From a virus, in the IMG/VR virus record IMGVR_UViG_3300045885_000151, positions 1-49,468 of that record: 49,468 nt of DNA; one strand, given 5' to 3'. The position numbers and the translations under genes were made by a program. Below are positions 14,734 to 23,720 of the stretch, piece by piece. The stretch's first letter is position 1; every line of letters starts with the position of its first letter. A model generated the notes under the pieces. That model made no database searches. It saw only the letters and a program-made list of their open reading frames with translations, and was not told where the DNA came from.

Positions 14734-15006
14734 ATGGCCGGCATCCCGTCTAAACCAAAGCCCGACCCGATGCCGTCGAAGGATCACATCCGCGCGATTG
14801 CGACCGCGTCCCTGCTGTCGGTAGCGCAGAGCGTGAAGGCGCCGCCGGCCGCAAGGGCGGCGGCGTCTAGAACCCTCCTCGAAAGCATCGGTGACATCGG
14901 CCGGCTGCAAGAGGTGGCACGCGCCAGCGAGAAGCCGCTGAGCGAGATGAACGCGCGCGAGCTGGACGAGGAGATCGCCAGGCTCAGTCCGAAGAAGGCG
15001 AAGTGA
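14734..15006 (+). CDS. Hypothetical helical protein, 90 aa
   Basis: Starts MAGIPSKPKPDPMPSKDHIR. After a Pro/Lys-rich start it is helical (HIRAIATASLLSVAQSVKAP onward), with an Ala-rich middle and the ending LSEMNARELDEEIARLSPKK. The length and helical nature would fit a small accessory DNA-binding protein. A small terminase subunit is conceivable because none is identified elsewhere, but I see no direct evidence. AGGATCGAC precedes the ATG. The stop overlaps the next start. Confidence 0.6.
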   Translation: MAGIPSKPKPDPMPSKDHIRAIATASLLSVAQSVKAPPAARAAASRTLLESIGDIGRLQEVARASEKPLSEMNARELDEEIARLSPKKAK

Positions 15007-15284
15007 TGGGCGAGGCGAAGCGACGCAAGGACGCCGGCGAGCCGATGGCGGAAACGAAAGAGCTGATGCAGACGCTCGCCGGCGGTCTCGACCAGGTGCT
15101 CAACGGTCAGAAGTTCGCCGCGAATCCAGTGAACGGTTTCGTGCTGCTGGTCTTCCCGTTCGGCGAGATCGCCGGCGCCCGCACCAACTATGTCTCGAAC
15201 TGCAACCGCGACGACATCGTTGTGGCGCTGAAGGAGATCCTCGCCAGGTTCGAGGGACAAGCGGAGGTGAGCGGCAATGCCTAA
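15006..15284 (+). CDS. Hypothetical phage protein, 92 aa (MGEAKRRK type)
   Basis: Starts MGEAKRRKDAGEPMAETKEL, a basic N-terminus that I have seen in other small phage proteins. The rest looks like a small alpha/beta domain (GFVLLVFPFGEIAG, then DDIVVALKEILARFEGQ). I chose ATG at 15006 over an in-frame GTG at 15003 because it forms the usual TGATG overlap. The end overlaps the next gene by 8 bases. Function unknown. Confidence 0.65.
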   Translation: MGEAKRRKDAGEPMAETKELMQTLAGGLDQVLNGQKFAANPVNGFVLLVFPFGEIAGARTNYVSNCNRDDIVVALKEILARFEGQAEVSGNA

Positions 15285-15546
15285 GCAAGCCGTGTTCAAG
15301 GTCGCTTTCGAAATGGAGGTCTCGGCATCGACGCCGCAGATCGCCGCCATGGTCGCTCGCGACATGCTGTTCGACCCGACCAGGGATTGCGTCAACGCCC
15401 AGGTCTACCCGACTGAATTTGTCGAGGGTCCGGACGACTGGCTGCCGGTTGCCGACCGCGGCTGGGAGATCCAGTTCGAAGTCGCCGACCCGGTCGCGCC
15501 GGTGCGCTGCATCGCGTGGGAGACACTCGCATGGGAGAAACCATGA
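15277..15546 (+). CDS. Hypothetical protein, 89 aa
   Basis: Starts MPKQAVFKVAFEMEVSASTP. It is an alternating strand/helix protein with FKVAFEMEV and WEIQFEVADPV as likely edge strands, so a small alpha/beta sandwich. It overlaps both neighbours (8 bases upstream, ATGA downstream). No family recognised. Confidence 0.6.
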   Translation: MPKQAVFKVAFEMEVSASTPQIAAMVARDMLFDPTRDCVNAQVYPTEFVEGPDDWLPVADRGWEIQFEVADPVAPVRCIAWETLAWEKP

Positions 15547-15884
15547 CCGATCTCGGAACCTACACGCCCGGCCCAGATTGTCTGGCAGCGCGCGAGCGTT
15601 TGCTGGAGGGCATCATGGCGACCTGGCCGAAATTCGGACCACGCAAGCTGGTGCCGAAGGAACCGCCGCCTTCGACCGAGATCTCGGACGCGCTGAAGCG
15701 TGCCGCCGACGCGAGCGTCGAGAAGTATCGCCGCACCTGGCAGCACGAGCTGGCGGCCAAGCGCGCGATCGAGGCCGAGCCCAACACGCCGCCGGTCAAC
15801 TACTGGGAGCCCGAGCACCGCGCTCGTGCCCGCCTGCACGGCGCCAAGGAGCTGCGCCAGGCGGTGCGCGAGGCGATGCGATGA
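15543..15884 (+). CDS. Hypothetical protein, 113 aa
   Basis: Starts MTDLGTYTPGPDCLAARERL. It is mainly helical and rich in Arg, Glu and Pro (EISDALKRAADASVEKYRRT onward), with a C-terminal amphipathic helix (HGAKELRQAVREAMR). The start at 15543 is set by the ATGA overlap. It has no membrane segment or metal site. Function unknown. Confidence 0.6.
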   Translation: MTDLGTYTPGPDCLAARERLLEGIMATWPKFGPRKLVPKEPPPSTEISDALKRAADASVEKYRRTWQHELAAKRAIEAEPNTPPVNYWEPEHRARARLHGAKELRQAVREAMR

Positions 15885-15964
15885 TCGTGCGCTGCGTCAC
15901 CGCGACCTGGTGGTGCATCGCCACCAAATCGGCGGTGCTTGCGAGGCCGATCGCCCGCCTGTAA
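15881..15964 (+). CDS. Possible 27-residue peptide
   Basis: An ATG overlaps the previous stop as ATGA and opens a 27-codon frame, MIVRCVTATWWCIATKSAVL and seven more residues. It contains two cysteines, two adjacent tryptophans and a hydrophobic core between basic ends. The coupled start is the main support; there is no homology I can name. It may be real, or a chance extension between the previous gene and the fibre gene at 15998. Confidence 0.35.
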   Translation: MIVRCVTATWWCIATKSAVLARPIARL

Positions 15965-15997
15965 GTTTCGCCCGCTGCTTCCAGACAAGGACTGCTC

Positions 15998-18898
15998 GTG
16001 TTGGGGATCCTCCGGCGCGTCTTTTCCTTCTCGGACTGGACGCAGCATCACCCTAATGAGCCGCCGCCGGGCGACATGCTCGATGCCAGCTTCGACGCTC
16101 AAAATGAGCGAATTTCGGAGCTGGAGCAGCTCATCCTCAAGGTGCTGCGCGAAGATGGCGCTCTCCACAACGAGATTGTGACGCTCGACAGCCTGGCGCC
16201 GGATTTTCTAGCCAAGTTCGACGAAATCCTGAAGGAATCGGTCAAGCAGACCGCGTTGAAGGTCACCATTCCGGCCGAAAACGCGATTCGGGCCGGCGAC
16301 AACGCTTTGCGCGACGCCGAAAGGGCCGCGGCCTCCGCTTCTCGCGCCCAAATCGCCGCGGATGAGGTTTCCGGCGCCAGATCGACCGCTTTGATCGAGG
16401 TTCGGCGCCTGGTCGTCGAAGGTGAGACGCTTTCGGCGGCGATTCGCGACGCCAGCGCGAAAATGGCCGATACGCTCGACGATTGGGACGATGCGAGCGG
16501 CGAGGCGCAGGCTTGGGCGGAATCCTCGCGCCTTTGGGCCGAGCATATGCCCGATACGCTGCCGGACAACGCCCTCAAGGTGATGGACGTCACCGGCGAT
16601 CATTGGTCTGCGAAATGGTGGTCGAACCGGGCCGACAATGCCTTCGGGATGCTCACCGACCTCTACATGGGCGTCCACGAGGATCCACCGGCGACCGACA
16701 TGACCGGCGGCCCGCTGACGCCCGGCGCGATCTACTACGACAGCTCGAAAAACCAGACCTACATCTGGGACGGCTCGCAATGGGTCAGCCTGGCGATGCC
16801 GCAGCGCGCCGGCATGATGACGCTCTGGTACGAGGCCACAGCAGGGCAGACCGCGTTCAACCTGGCGGTGCCCGACGAGCAGGGGCTCACCTACATCATG
16901 AGCGTCGAAACCCCCGAGGGTCTCGACGTCCACCGGCAGGGGCTCAAGCTCGTTCCGGAAGGCGACTGGACCGTCAACCCGGCGGCCAACACGGTTACCC
17001 TGCTGGCGCCCTGCACGGCCGGCGATATTGTCGCGATCGACGTCATGGTGCCGGTGGAACGTCTTGGCCCCGGTGCGGTCGAGAACTGGCTGCTGAAGCC
17101 GCTGGTCGGCCAGGACGGCACCAATACCGTCTTCGCGCTGGAATGCGCCGCCGGCGGTGCCCCACCCGTGACGATCCAGCGCAATGAGGAGCTGATCGTC
17201 TCCGTCGACGGCGTCATTCAACAGCCGACCGCCATGTACTCGGCGACCGGGAACGAGATCACGTTTATCACCGCTCCGGCGGCCGACGCTGTGGTGTTCA
17301 TCACTTGGTTCCGTCCCGACGTCGGCAGCGGTCTCGCCACGTCGATGAGCGGCGAGGAGATCCTCGCAGCACTCGATCCGGTCGACGGCGCCGGATCCGG
17401 TCTCGACGCCGACAAGCTCGATGGGCAACACGCCGCCTATTTCGCGGTCGCTGCGGATCTCGCCGCCGAGACCGCGTCGCGAACCGCGGCCGATGCCGCC
17501 CTCGACGCCGTCAAGGCCAACCTGAATTCGCCGACCTTCGTCGGCACCGTGATCGTGCCGACCTACGCGCCGCCGACCGCGTCCGGCAATGTCGCGAGCA
17601 CCGCCTTCGTCGCCAACGCGATCTCGACCGCAAACACCAACCAGGACGCTCGCGACGACGCCCAGGACGTGACGATCGGCAACAAGGTCAATCGCGCCGG
17701 CGACACGATGGCCGGCAAGCTGAATGCGATCGCCAGCGCCAGCGGCGGCGCCGGGTTCGGGCTCGGCTCGGGCGCCGCTCCGAGCGCGCCGATCGACGGC
17801 GACATCTGGGTGACGACGGCCGGCTTCGGCGTGCGCTTCAACGGCACGAGCTACAGCGCGGCGATGCTGAACGGCAGCTCGACGTTTACCGGCACCAAGA
17901 CGTTCAACGTGCCGCCGGTGATGGCGACGCCGGCCGCCGGCCAGGCCAGCCTTCGCCTGCCGCCAGGTGTCGATCCGAGTGCGCCGGCCAACGGTGATCT
18001 GTGGGGCACGTCGGGCGGGCTTTTCGCGCGCGTCAACGGCGTCACCTACAACCTCACCAACACCTTCCCCGAGGCGCCGATAGACGGCCAGCAATATGCT
18101 CGCCAGAACGCCGCCTGGGCGGCGATCAACGTGCCGCCCGGCACCATCATTTCCGACACCGCGCCGGGATCGCCGGAGCCTGGCCAGCTTTGGTGGGAGA
18201 GCGACTCGGGCAGGCTGCTGATCTGGTACGTGGATCCCGGTGGCGCCCCTGGCCAGTGGGTCCAGGTCAACGCGCCGGCCACGGTGGTGAACGAGCCGTC
18301 CGACCCCGGCATCGGCGACGCGCCTTCGGATGGCGCCGAGTACGTCCGCGTCAACGGCGTCTGGCGGCTGAAGCGGCAGAGCTTCACCGCGATCACCAAC
18401 GGCATCAACATCACCGTGCCGGCTGGCGCGCAAATCGCGAAATTCAGTGGCAAGCTGTGGGCTGCAACTGCGGTGAACACTGCGGCAATCATGCGTCTCA
18501 GTGCTGATGGTTCGACCTTCCTTTCCGGTGCTTCCGATTACGTCGTTTCCGGCAGCAACTTTTTTGGGGGTTCAAACCCATCACCTGTCAAGCAGGGGCA
18601 CACGACTACCAGCGCATGGACACTGGCTCCAACGACCAGCCAGGTTGGTGCACCGTTGATGTTCGATGGTCAGTTGATCGTTGCCAAGAACAACAGCGGG
18701 CAGCTTTTCGGTTTCCAAAACAAGGGTTGGACGTTCGAGAACAACGCTACACTCTACATGTACGGTTACGATTGGAATGGCTACACTGGTGTTGCGGCGT
18801 TGAATGCTATCAATAACCTTCCAGCCTTCCAGATCATCCCCATTGGCGGCGGCACGTTCGCAGCCGGTTCGATGATCAGCGTCGAGTGGATCTACTGA
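15998..18898 (+). CDS. Tail fibre protein, 966 aa
   Basis: The N-terminus (about 1-60) likely attaches to the tail: residues 26-45 are DMLDASFDAQNERISELEQL, followed by helical, coiled-coil-like sequence (about 60-160). The middle is beta-rich with repeats such as VDGAGSGLDADKLDGQ and PTYAPPTASGNVASTAFV. Residues about 715-760 hold PGQLWWESDSGRLLIW. Residues 775-966 form a C-terminal domain that reappears in the protein at 19950-22052. The last 450 bases look lower in G+C than their surroundings, which suggests a recently acquired receptor-binding tip. The start is GTG at 15998 with AAGGA upstream. It opens the fibre gene group. Confidence 0.82.
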   Translation: MLGILRRVFSFSDWTQHHPNEPPPGDMLDASFDAQNERISELEQLILKVLREDGALHNEIVTLDSLAPDFLAKFDEILKESVKQTALKVTIPAENAIRAGDNALRDAERAAASASRAQIAADEVSGARSTALIEVRRLVVEGETLSAAIRDASAKMADTLDDWDDASGEAQAWAESSRLWAEHMPDTLPDNALKVMDVTGDHWSAKWWSNRADNAFGMLTDLYMGVHEDPPATDMTGGPLTPGAIYYDSSKNQTYIWDGSQWVSLAMPQRAGMMTLWYEATAGQTAFNLAVPDEQGLTYIMSVETPEGLDVHRQGLKLVPEGDWTVNPAANTVTLLAPCTAGDIVAIDVMVPVERLGPGAVENWLLKPLVGQDGTNTVFALECAAGGAPPVTIQRNEELIVSVDGVIQQPTAMYSATGNEITFITAPAADAVVFITWFRPDVGSGLATSMSGEEILAALDPVDGAGSGLDADKLDGQHAAYFAVAADLAAETASRTAADAALDAVKANLNSPTFVGTVIVPTYAPPTASGNVASTAFVANAISTANTNQDARDDAQDVTIGNKVNRAGDTMAGKLNAIASASGGAGFGLGSGAAPSAPIDGDIWVTTAGFGVRFNGTSYSAAMLNGSSTFTGTKTFNVPPVMATPAAGQASLRLPPGVDPSAPANGDLWGTSGGLFARVNGVTYNLTNTFPEAPIDGQQYARQNAAWAAINVPPGTIISDTAPGSPEPGQLWWESDSGRLLIWYVDPGGAPGQWVQVNAPATVVNEPSDPGIGDAPSDGAEYVRVNGVWRLKRQSFTAITNGINITVPAGAQIAKFSGKLWAATAVNTAAIMRLSADGSTFLSGASDYVVSGSNFFGGSNPSPVKQGHTTTSAWTLAPTTSQVGAPLMFDGQLIVAKNNSGQLFGFQNKGWTFENNATLYMYGYDWNGYTGVAALNAINNLPAFQIIPIGGGTFAAGSMISVEWIY

Positions 18899-18899
18899 G

Positions 18900-19946
18900 A
18901 TGGCGTTCGACTTCCCCGCCACTCCCAGCGAAGGCCAGGTTTTCGCCCCTGTCGGCGGGCCGCAATACCGCTACACGTCAGGCATCTGGACCGTCGCCGC
19001 GCCGCTCGGAAACTACGCCACGATCAGCGACGTGCCGCCTGTCTCTCCGGTGCCTGGCCAGCTTTGGTTCGAGAGCGATTCCGGCCGCCTGTTCATATGG
19101 CTGGACGATGGGTCGAGCAGCCAGTGGGTTCAGATACCGGGAACGACGCCGACCGCGGACGTAATCCCGCTCGGCCAGTGTTATCTCGACTGGTCCGGTG
19201 CGAACGTCCTGCTGCGCCGCGAGGGCGGTTCTCGTCTCTGGATCAACGGCCGCAACGAGGTCGTCCCGGCCGCCGGCGTCACGCTGGCCGCAACCGGCCT
19301 CACCATGACCGGCGGCATCGCCGCGAGCGCGATCTATTACATCTACGCCTACACCAGCGGCGGCGTGATCATCCTGGAGGCGAGCGCCACGGTCTGGGCG
19401 GTCGACGCCGCCACCGGCATGAGGGTGAAGACCGGCGACCCCTCGCGCACGCTCGTCGGTCTCGCGGGGCTCGCCAGCGCTGGCAACTGGTGGATCGGCA
19501 ATCCCTGCGGCATCTGCTCATGGTTCAATCCGCGCTGGCGCAGGGTGCAGACCAGCATCGCCTCGCAGGCGTTCACCGGAGTGATGGCGGCGTCGAGCTG
19601 CTACCACTACTTCGTCGCCTTCGGTGACCGCCCGATCAACCTCGTCGGCTATGCTCGCGCCGCATCGCACACGGCTGCGGCGCAGGACCATTCGATGGAT
19701 ATGCGCCTCGGCCCCTCGCAGACCGCCGTGTGGACCTCGGTGTTCTCTGCCAATGCCGGCAACCTCACCGCCCGCCTGATGTCGTCGGCAGGCAACACCA
19801 GCCAGTTCTTCTCCGCGAGCATCCTGCTCGACAAGACGTTCGCGCCGACCATCGACGGCCAGTACCTCCAGCAGCTCTACTTCGCGACATCGAGCGCGAC
19901 GATGACGGTCTACGGCCTGACCGTCGATGTGAACACGTGGGGGTGA
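18900..19946 (+). CDS. Tail fibre-associated protein, 348 aa
   Basis: The N-terminus (MAFDFPATPSEGQVFAPVGG) is a paralogue of the start of the next gene. Residues about 46-80 (PGQLWFESDSGRLFIW) match a segment of the fibre at 15998-18898. The remainder is beta-rich with small, polar and aromatic residues, as in fibre or receptor-binding proteins, ending in VYGLTVDVNTWG. One base separates it from the previous stop. It probably forms a further part or alternative tip of the fibre. Confidence 0.72.
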   Translation: MAFDFPATPSEGQVFAPVGGPQYRYTSGIWTVAAPLGNYATISDVPPVSPVPGQLWFESDSGRLFIWLDDGSSSQWVQIPGTTPTADVIPLGQCYLDWSGANVLLRREGGSRLWINGRNEVVPAAGVTLAATGLTMTGGIAASAIYYIYAYTSGGVIILEASATVWAVDAATGMRVKTGDPSRTLVGLAGLASAGNWWIGNPCGICSWFNPRWRRVQTSIASQAFTGVMAASSCYHYFVAFGDRPINLVGYARAASHTAAAQDHSMDMRLGPSQTAVWTSVFSANAGNLTARLMSSAGNTSQFFSASILLDKTFAPTIDGQYLQQLYFATSSATMTVYGLTVDVNTWG

Positions 19947-19949
19947 GCG

Positions 19950-22052
19950 ATGTTTGATTTCCCATCCTCACCCTCGAACGGACAGGTCTACGCGCCGCCT
20001 GGCGGGCCGATCTACACCTTCGACGGCGTCGCCTGGGTGTGCGTCACCGATGGCGCCGCCGGTCCGGCGATCATCGACCGCTACTACACCGCGAGCGGCA
20101 CCTATGTCCGGCCTTCCGGCCTGCTGCTCGCCGAGGTCTGGGTGCAGGCCGCTGGCGGCGGTGGCGGCACCGTCACGGCGACAGCGACACAGGTCAATGC
20201 CGGTGCCGGCGGTGGTGGCGGCGGTCTCGCCTACAAGCTCTATCAGGCCAACCAACTGCCGGCGTCGGTCGCTTTCACAGTCGGTGCCGGCGGCACTGCT
20301 GGGGCGGCCCCCAACAACGCCGGTAATCCCGGCGGCAATTCCATCTTCGACGTGATGACCGCCAACGGCGGCGCTGGTGGTTCGTGGACCGGCGGCGGCG
20401 GCACTTGGCAGACGTGGCCGGGGGGCAACGGCGGCACCGCGACTGGTGGTGATCTGAACGTCAAGGGCTCTGCTGGCGCGACGGCGCACCAAGGTCTCAC
20501 GCTGGCGGGCTCTAACCGTCAAGGCGCTGCCGGCAGCGGCGGCGCTGCCGGATGCGGTGCCGGCGGCGGGCGCGGCGCTGGCGGCAGTGCGGGGGCCAGC
20601 GCCAACGGCGAAGCGGGCGCTAACGGTTCCGGCGGTGCCGGCGGCTTCGCCATCGACAGCACGTCCAACTACCTGGGCGGTGCCGGCGGCAGCGGCTTCA
20701 TCCGCGTCCGCGAGCATTACGGCAAGCTCGGCTCGCCGATCATCGCGTCGAAGCGCACGGTGATCACTGCCAGCACGAATGCTTTCCAGTACGACGCGCT
20801 GACGCTCTACGCCGACATCGAGGTGCAGGGTGGCGGCGGCGCGGGCGCAGGCGCGGGAACGTCCGGCGCGGCCGGCACGGCGATCTCGTGCGGCGGCGGG
20901 GGCGGCGGCGGCTACGCCAAGAAGCTGATCCAGATCACCGATCAGGTGCGCGCCGCGACCAAGACCATCGTCGTCGGCGCTGGCGGCGTTGGCACCAATG
21001 CGTCGGGGCCGGCCGGCAGCGACAGCAGCTACACGGACGGCGTCAACACGCTGACGGGCGGCGGCGGCGGCGGCGGCGTCCTGGGTGCCCCGAACACGGG
21101 TTCCGTCGCGAGCGCGGGCGGTGCCATTGGTACGTCTTCGGGCGGCGACATTAACCTCAAGGGGCACCTCGGCACCTACGGCATCTCGCAAGGGTCCGGC
21201 GTCGGGCAAGCGGCCAGCAGCAGCATGTCGTGGGGAGGACCGGGAGGGGCAGCCGGGATGGGCGGCGGCGGCGGGCCGGGCGCACGCTACAACACCAACT
21301 CGGGCCTCAATTCCGGTGCCGGCGGAAATGCTTCCAGCTACGGCGGCGGCGGCGGCGGGGCCGCCGGCACCAACGCTTATGCCAGCTTCCAGAACGGCGG
21401 CAACGGCTACCAAGGCGTCGTCGTCATCACGGAGTACAGCGGCCAGCCGCCGGTCGCGGCTGCGGTCATCTCCGACGCGCCGAGCGACGGCGGCGAGTAC
21501 ACGCGCGTCAACGGCATCTGGCGCCTGGCGCGGCAAGCCTTCCCGGTGCTTTCTGTGTCCGGCGCCATGTTCCCGGTGCCGGTCGGCGCCAAGCACTGTC
21601 GCATCGGCGGCAGGGTTTACGCGGCGACGGCGCCGATGAACCCCGGCATCCGCATGAGCCTCGACGGCTCGACGTTCATCAACGGCGCGAGCGACTACGT
21701 CTACGGCGGCAGCGCCCTCTACACCGGTTCGTCGACGAGCCCGACCAAGGTCGTCCCAGCGGTGGTTTCCTACATCCCGATCTCTGGATCGACCGACCAG
21801 ACCAACACGCCCATAATGTTCAGCGTCGAACTCGTGGTCGCCAGGCCCACCACCGGGCAGTATTCCTCAAGCAGCAGAGCCTGGGGCTACAACTCCGCGG
21901 CGAGCATCGGCTTCTACGACAGCCTCTATTCCGGCTACAACAACGGCGGTGCCATCGGCGCCGCGGACCGCATTGCCGCACTCCAGGTTTTCCCGGCCGG
22001 CGGCACGTTCGACACCACACGCTCGCTGGTCACGGTCGATTGGTATTACTGA
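19950..22052 (+). CDS. Glycine-rich tail fibre protein, 700 aa
   Basis: It begins MFDFPSSPSNGQVYAPPGGP, like the gene before it. Residues about 65-240 and 290-480 are two blocks extremely rich in Gly with Ala and Ser, the pattern of glycine-rich fibre domains that pack as polyglycine-II-like helices. Residues about 509-535 (SDAPSDGGEYTRVNGIWRLA) and the C-terminal domain 536-700 match the end of the 966-residue fibre, both sharing a DGSTF-xx-GASDYV core and a V-x-W-x-Y end. A host-binding role is likely. GGTGAGCG precedes the ATG. Confidence 0.78.
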   Translation: MFDFPSSPSNGQVYAPPGGPIYTFDGVAWVCVTDGAAGPAIIDRYYTASGTYVRPSGLLLAEVWVQAAGGGGGTVTATATQVNAGAGGGGGGLAYKLYQANQLPASVAFTVGAGGTAGAAPNNAGNPGGNSIFDVMTANGGAGGSWTGGGGTWQTWPGGNGGTATGGDLNVKGSAGATAHQGLTLAGSNRQGAAGSGGAAGCGAGGGRGAGGSAGASANGEAGANGSGGAGGFAIDSTSNYLGGAGGSGFIRVREHYGKLGSPIIASKRTVITASTNAFQYDALTLYADIEVQGGGGAGAGAGTSGAAGTAISCGGGGGGGYAKKLIQITDQVRAATKTIVVGAGGVGTNASGPAGSDSSYTDGVNTLTGGGGGGGVLGAPNTGSVASAGGAIGTSSGGDINLKGHLGTYGISQGSGVGQAASSSMSWGGPGGAAGMGGGGGPGARYNTNSGLNSGAGGNASSYGGGGGGAAGTNAYASFQNGGNGYQGVVVITEYSGQPPVAAAVISDAPSDGGEYTRVNGIWRLARQAFPVLSVSGAMFPVPVGAKHCRIGGRVYAATAPMNPGIRMSLDGSTFINGASDYVYGGSALYTGSSTSPTKVVPAVVSYIPISGSTDQTNTPIMFSVELVVARPTTGQYSSSSRAWGYNSAASIGFYDSLYSGYNNGGAIGAADRIAALQVFPAGGTFDTTRSLVTVDWYY

Positions 22053-22063
22053 GGGGCATAGAT

Positions 22064-23713
22064 ATGCCGGTCTCAAGGGTTCAGACGCTCCGCAGCTCGG
22101 TGAAGGGCCAGCGCCCTGGCAGCGGCTCGCGCGAGGTCGGCGAGCTTTACGTCAACTACCCCGATCGCGCGCTCGGCGTCATCGATACGTCGAAGGCGCC
22201 GCTCGATCTGCTCGCCGTCCGCTTCTTCTCGGTCGCCGCCGACTACGCCGTCGACGACTACGTGCTCTACAGCGGCACCATGTTCAAGGCGCTGGTGCCG
22301 GTCACCTCGGGCGGCTTCAACGGCGGACAGTGGGACGCCGTCCTCACCGACAGCGAGCTGACCGGCGGCAAGATCCTGGAGCGCCTGGCTGACGTCGACG
22401 GCATCGCCTCCGGCCTCGACGCGGATTTGCTCGACGGTCTCGACAGCCTCCACTTCCTCGCCAGGGCGAACCACACCGGCACCCTGCCATCCAACGCGCT
22501 GGTGCCCGCGGATCTGCTGGCAGCGATCAAGACTGTCGACGGCGCCGGATCCGGCCTCGACGCCGATCTGATCGACGGCCAGGGCGCTGGCTATTTCCTC
22601 GAACGTGCCAACCACAGCGGCGTCCAGTCGATCGCCACCATCACCAGCTTGCAGCCTGCGCTCGACTCGAAGGCGCCGATTGCGAGCCCCGATTTCACCG
22701 GCAACCCGCTGGCGCCGACGCCGGCGACGGCCGACGATTCGCGGGCGCTGGCGACGACCGCCTACGTCAAATCCAACCTGGTGAACTATGCGCCGCTGAT
22801 CTCGCCGAATCTCCTCGGCGCACCGCAGGCGCCGACGCAGCCGCCGTCGAGCAACAACCAGACGATCGCCACGACAGCCTTCGTCAAATCGCAGGGGTTC
22901 GCAACGCTTGCCTCGCCGGCTTTCACCGGCAACCCCACCGCGCCGACGCCGGTGTCGAGCGACAACGACACGACGCTCGCCACGACCGCCTTCGTGCAGC
23001 AGCTCGTGGCGGCGATCTCCGGCGGCATTCCGCCAGGCTCGGTGATCTGGACGGCGGCCGCCGACGCTCCGGCTGGCTATCTCAAGGCGAATGGCGCCGC
23101 CGTTTCGCGCGTCGCTTTCAACAATTTGTTCATCGCGATCGGCACGACCTACGGCGCCGGCGACGGCTCGACGACGTTCAATTTGCCCGACCTCCGCGGT
23201 GAATTCGTGCGCTCTCTCGACGACGGCCGCGGCGTCGATCTCGGCCGCTCCCTCGGCACTTTGCAGGATGCCAACGTCGCGGAGCACACGCACGCTTTCA
23301 CCGGCACGCCGATGCCGAACCACAATCACACCGCATCGTCCGGCACCGAGAGCGCGGACCACAGCCACCTGGTCTCCGGCAACACCGGCGTCGCCGGCAC
23401 TCACACGCACACCTACCCGGCCAACAACATCGTCGCCAGCGCCGGCCCCGCGCCGATCGCCACCAATGCGACCTACGGCAATGACGGCACGCTGACGTCG
23501 TCGCAGGCGACCTACACCGGCACCGGCGCGAGCGGCACCGATCACTTCCACGGCGTCTCGATTCAGTCGGGCGGCAGGAGCGCCGCGCACACGCACGTCA
23601 TCAGCGTCGTTGCGCAGAGCGCCGGAACGCCGGCCGGCAGCAACGCGAACTACGGCAGCGGCACCGACACGCGACCCAGGAACATCGCATTGCTCGCCTG
23701 CATCAAATACTGA
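22064..23713 (+). CDS. Tail fibre protein with collar domain and HxH motifs
   Basis: A 549-residue protein. The N-terminal part includes VDGIASGLDADLLDG and VDGAGSGLDADLIDGQ, shared with the 966-residue fibre. Three tandem repeats with FTGNP-x-APTP and ATTA-[YF]-VK/Q follow (about 205-315). A phage tail collar domain is then recognisable (about 325-405, KANGAAVSRVAFNNLFIAIG through FNLPDLRGEFVRSLD). The C-terminal part has six H-x-H motifs (HTH, HNH, HSH, HTH, HFH, HTH), which in T4 gp37 bind iron. GAGGGGCAT precedes the ATG. Confidence 0.85.
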   Translation: MPVSRVQTLRSSVKGQRPGSGSREVGELYVNYPDRALGVIDTSKAPLDLLAVRFFSVAADYAVDDYVLYSGTMFKALVPVTSGGFNGGQWDAVLTDSELTGGKILERLADVDGIASGLDADLLDGLDSLHFLARANHTGTLPSNALVPADLLAAIKTVDGAGSGLDADLIDGQGAGYFLERANHSGVQSIATITSLQPALDSKAPIASPDFTGNPLAPTPATADDSRALATTAYVKSNLVNYAPLISPNLLGAPQAPTQPPSSNNQTIATTAFVKSQGFATLASPAFTGNPTAPTPVSSDNDTTLATTAFVQQLVAAISGGIPPGSVIWTAAADAPAGYLKANGAAVSRVAFNNLFIAIGTTYGAGDGSTTFNLPDLRGEFVRSLDDGRGVDLGRSLGTLQDANVAEHTHAFTGTPMPNHNHTASSGTESADHSHLVSGNTGVAGTHTHTYPANNIVASAGPAPIATNATYGNDGTLTSSQATYTGTGASGTDHFHGVSIQSGGRSAAHTHVISVVAQSAGTPAGSNANYGSGTDTRPRNIALLACIKY

Positions 23714-23720
23714 GGAGGCT

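Noticed and set aside
16208-18433. 741-codon minus-strand frame opposite the 966-residue fibre gene
   Set aside because: Arg/Gly/Asp-rich antisense artefact of high G+C content; the fibre frame has domain features and correct gene order.
15998-23713. Diversity-generating retroelement behind the paralogous fibre ends
   Set aside because: I looked for a reverse transcriptase and a template repeat because fibre ends are duplicated; no reverse transcriptase frame exists in the window, and the shared domains have diverged at all positions.
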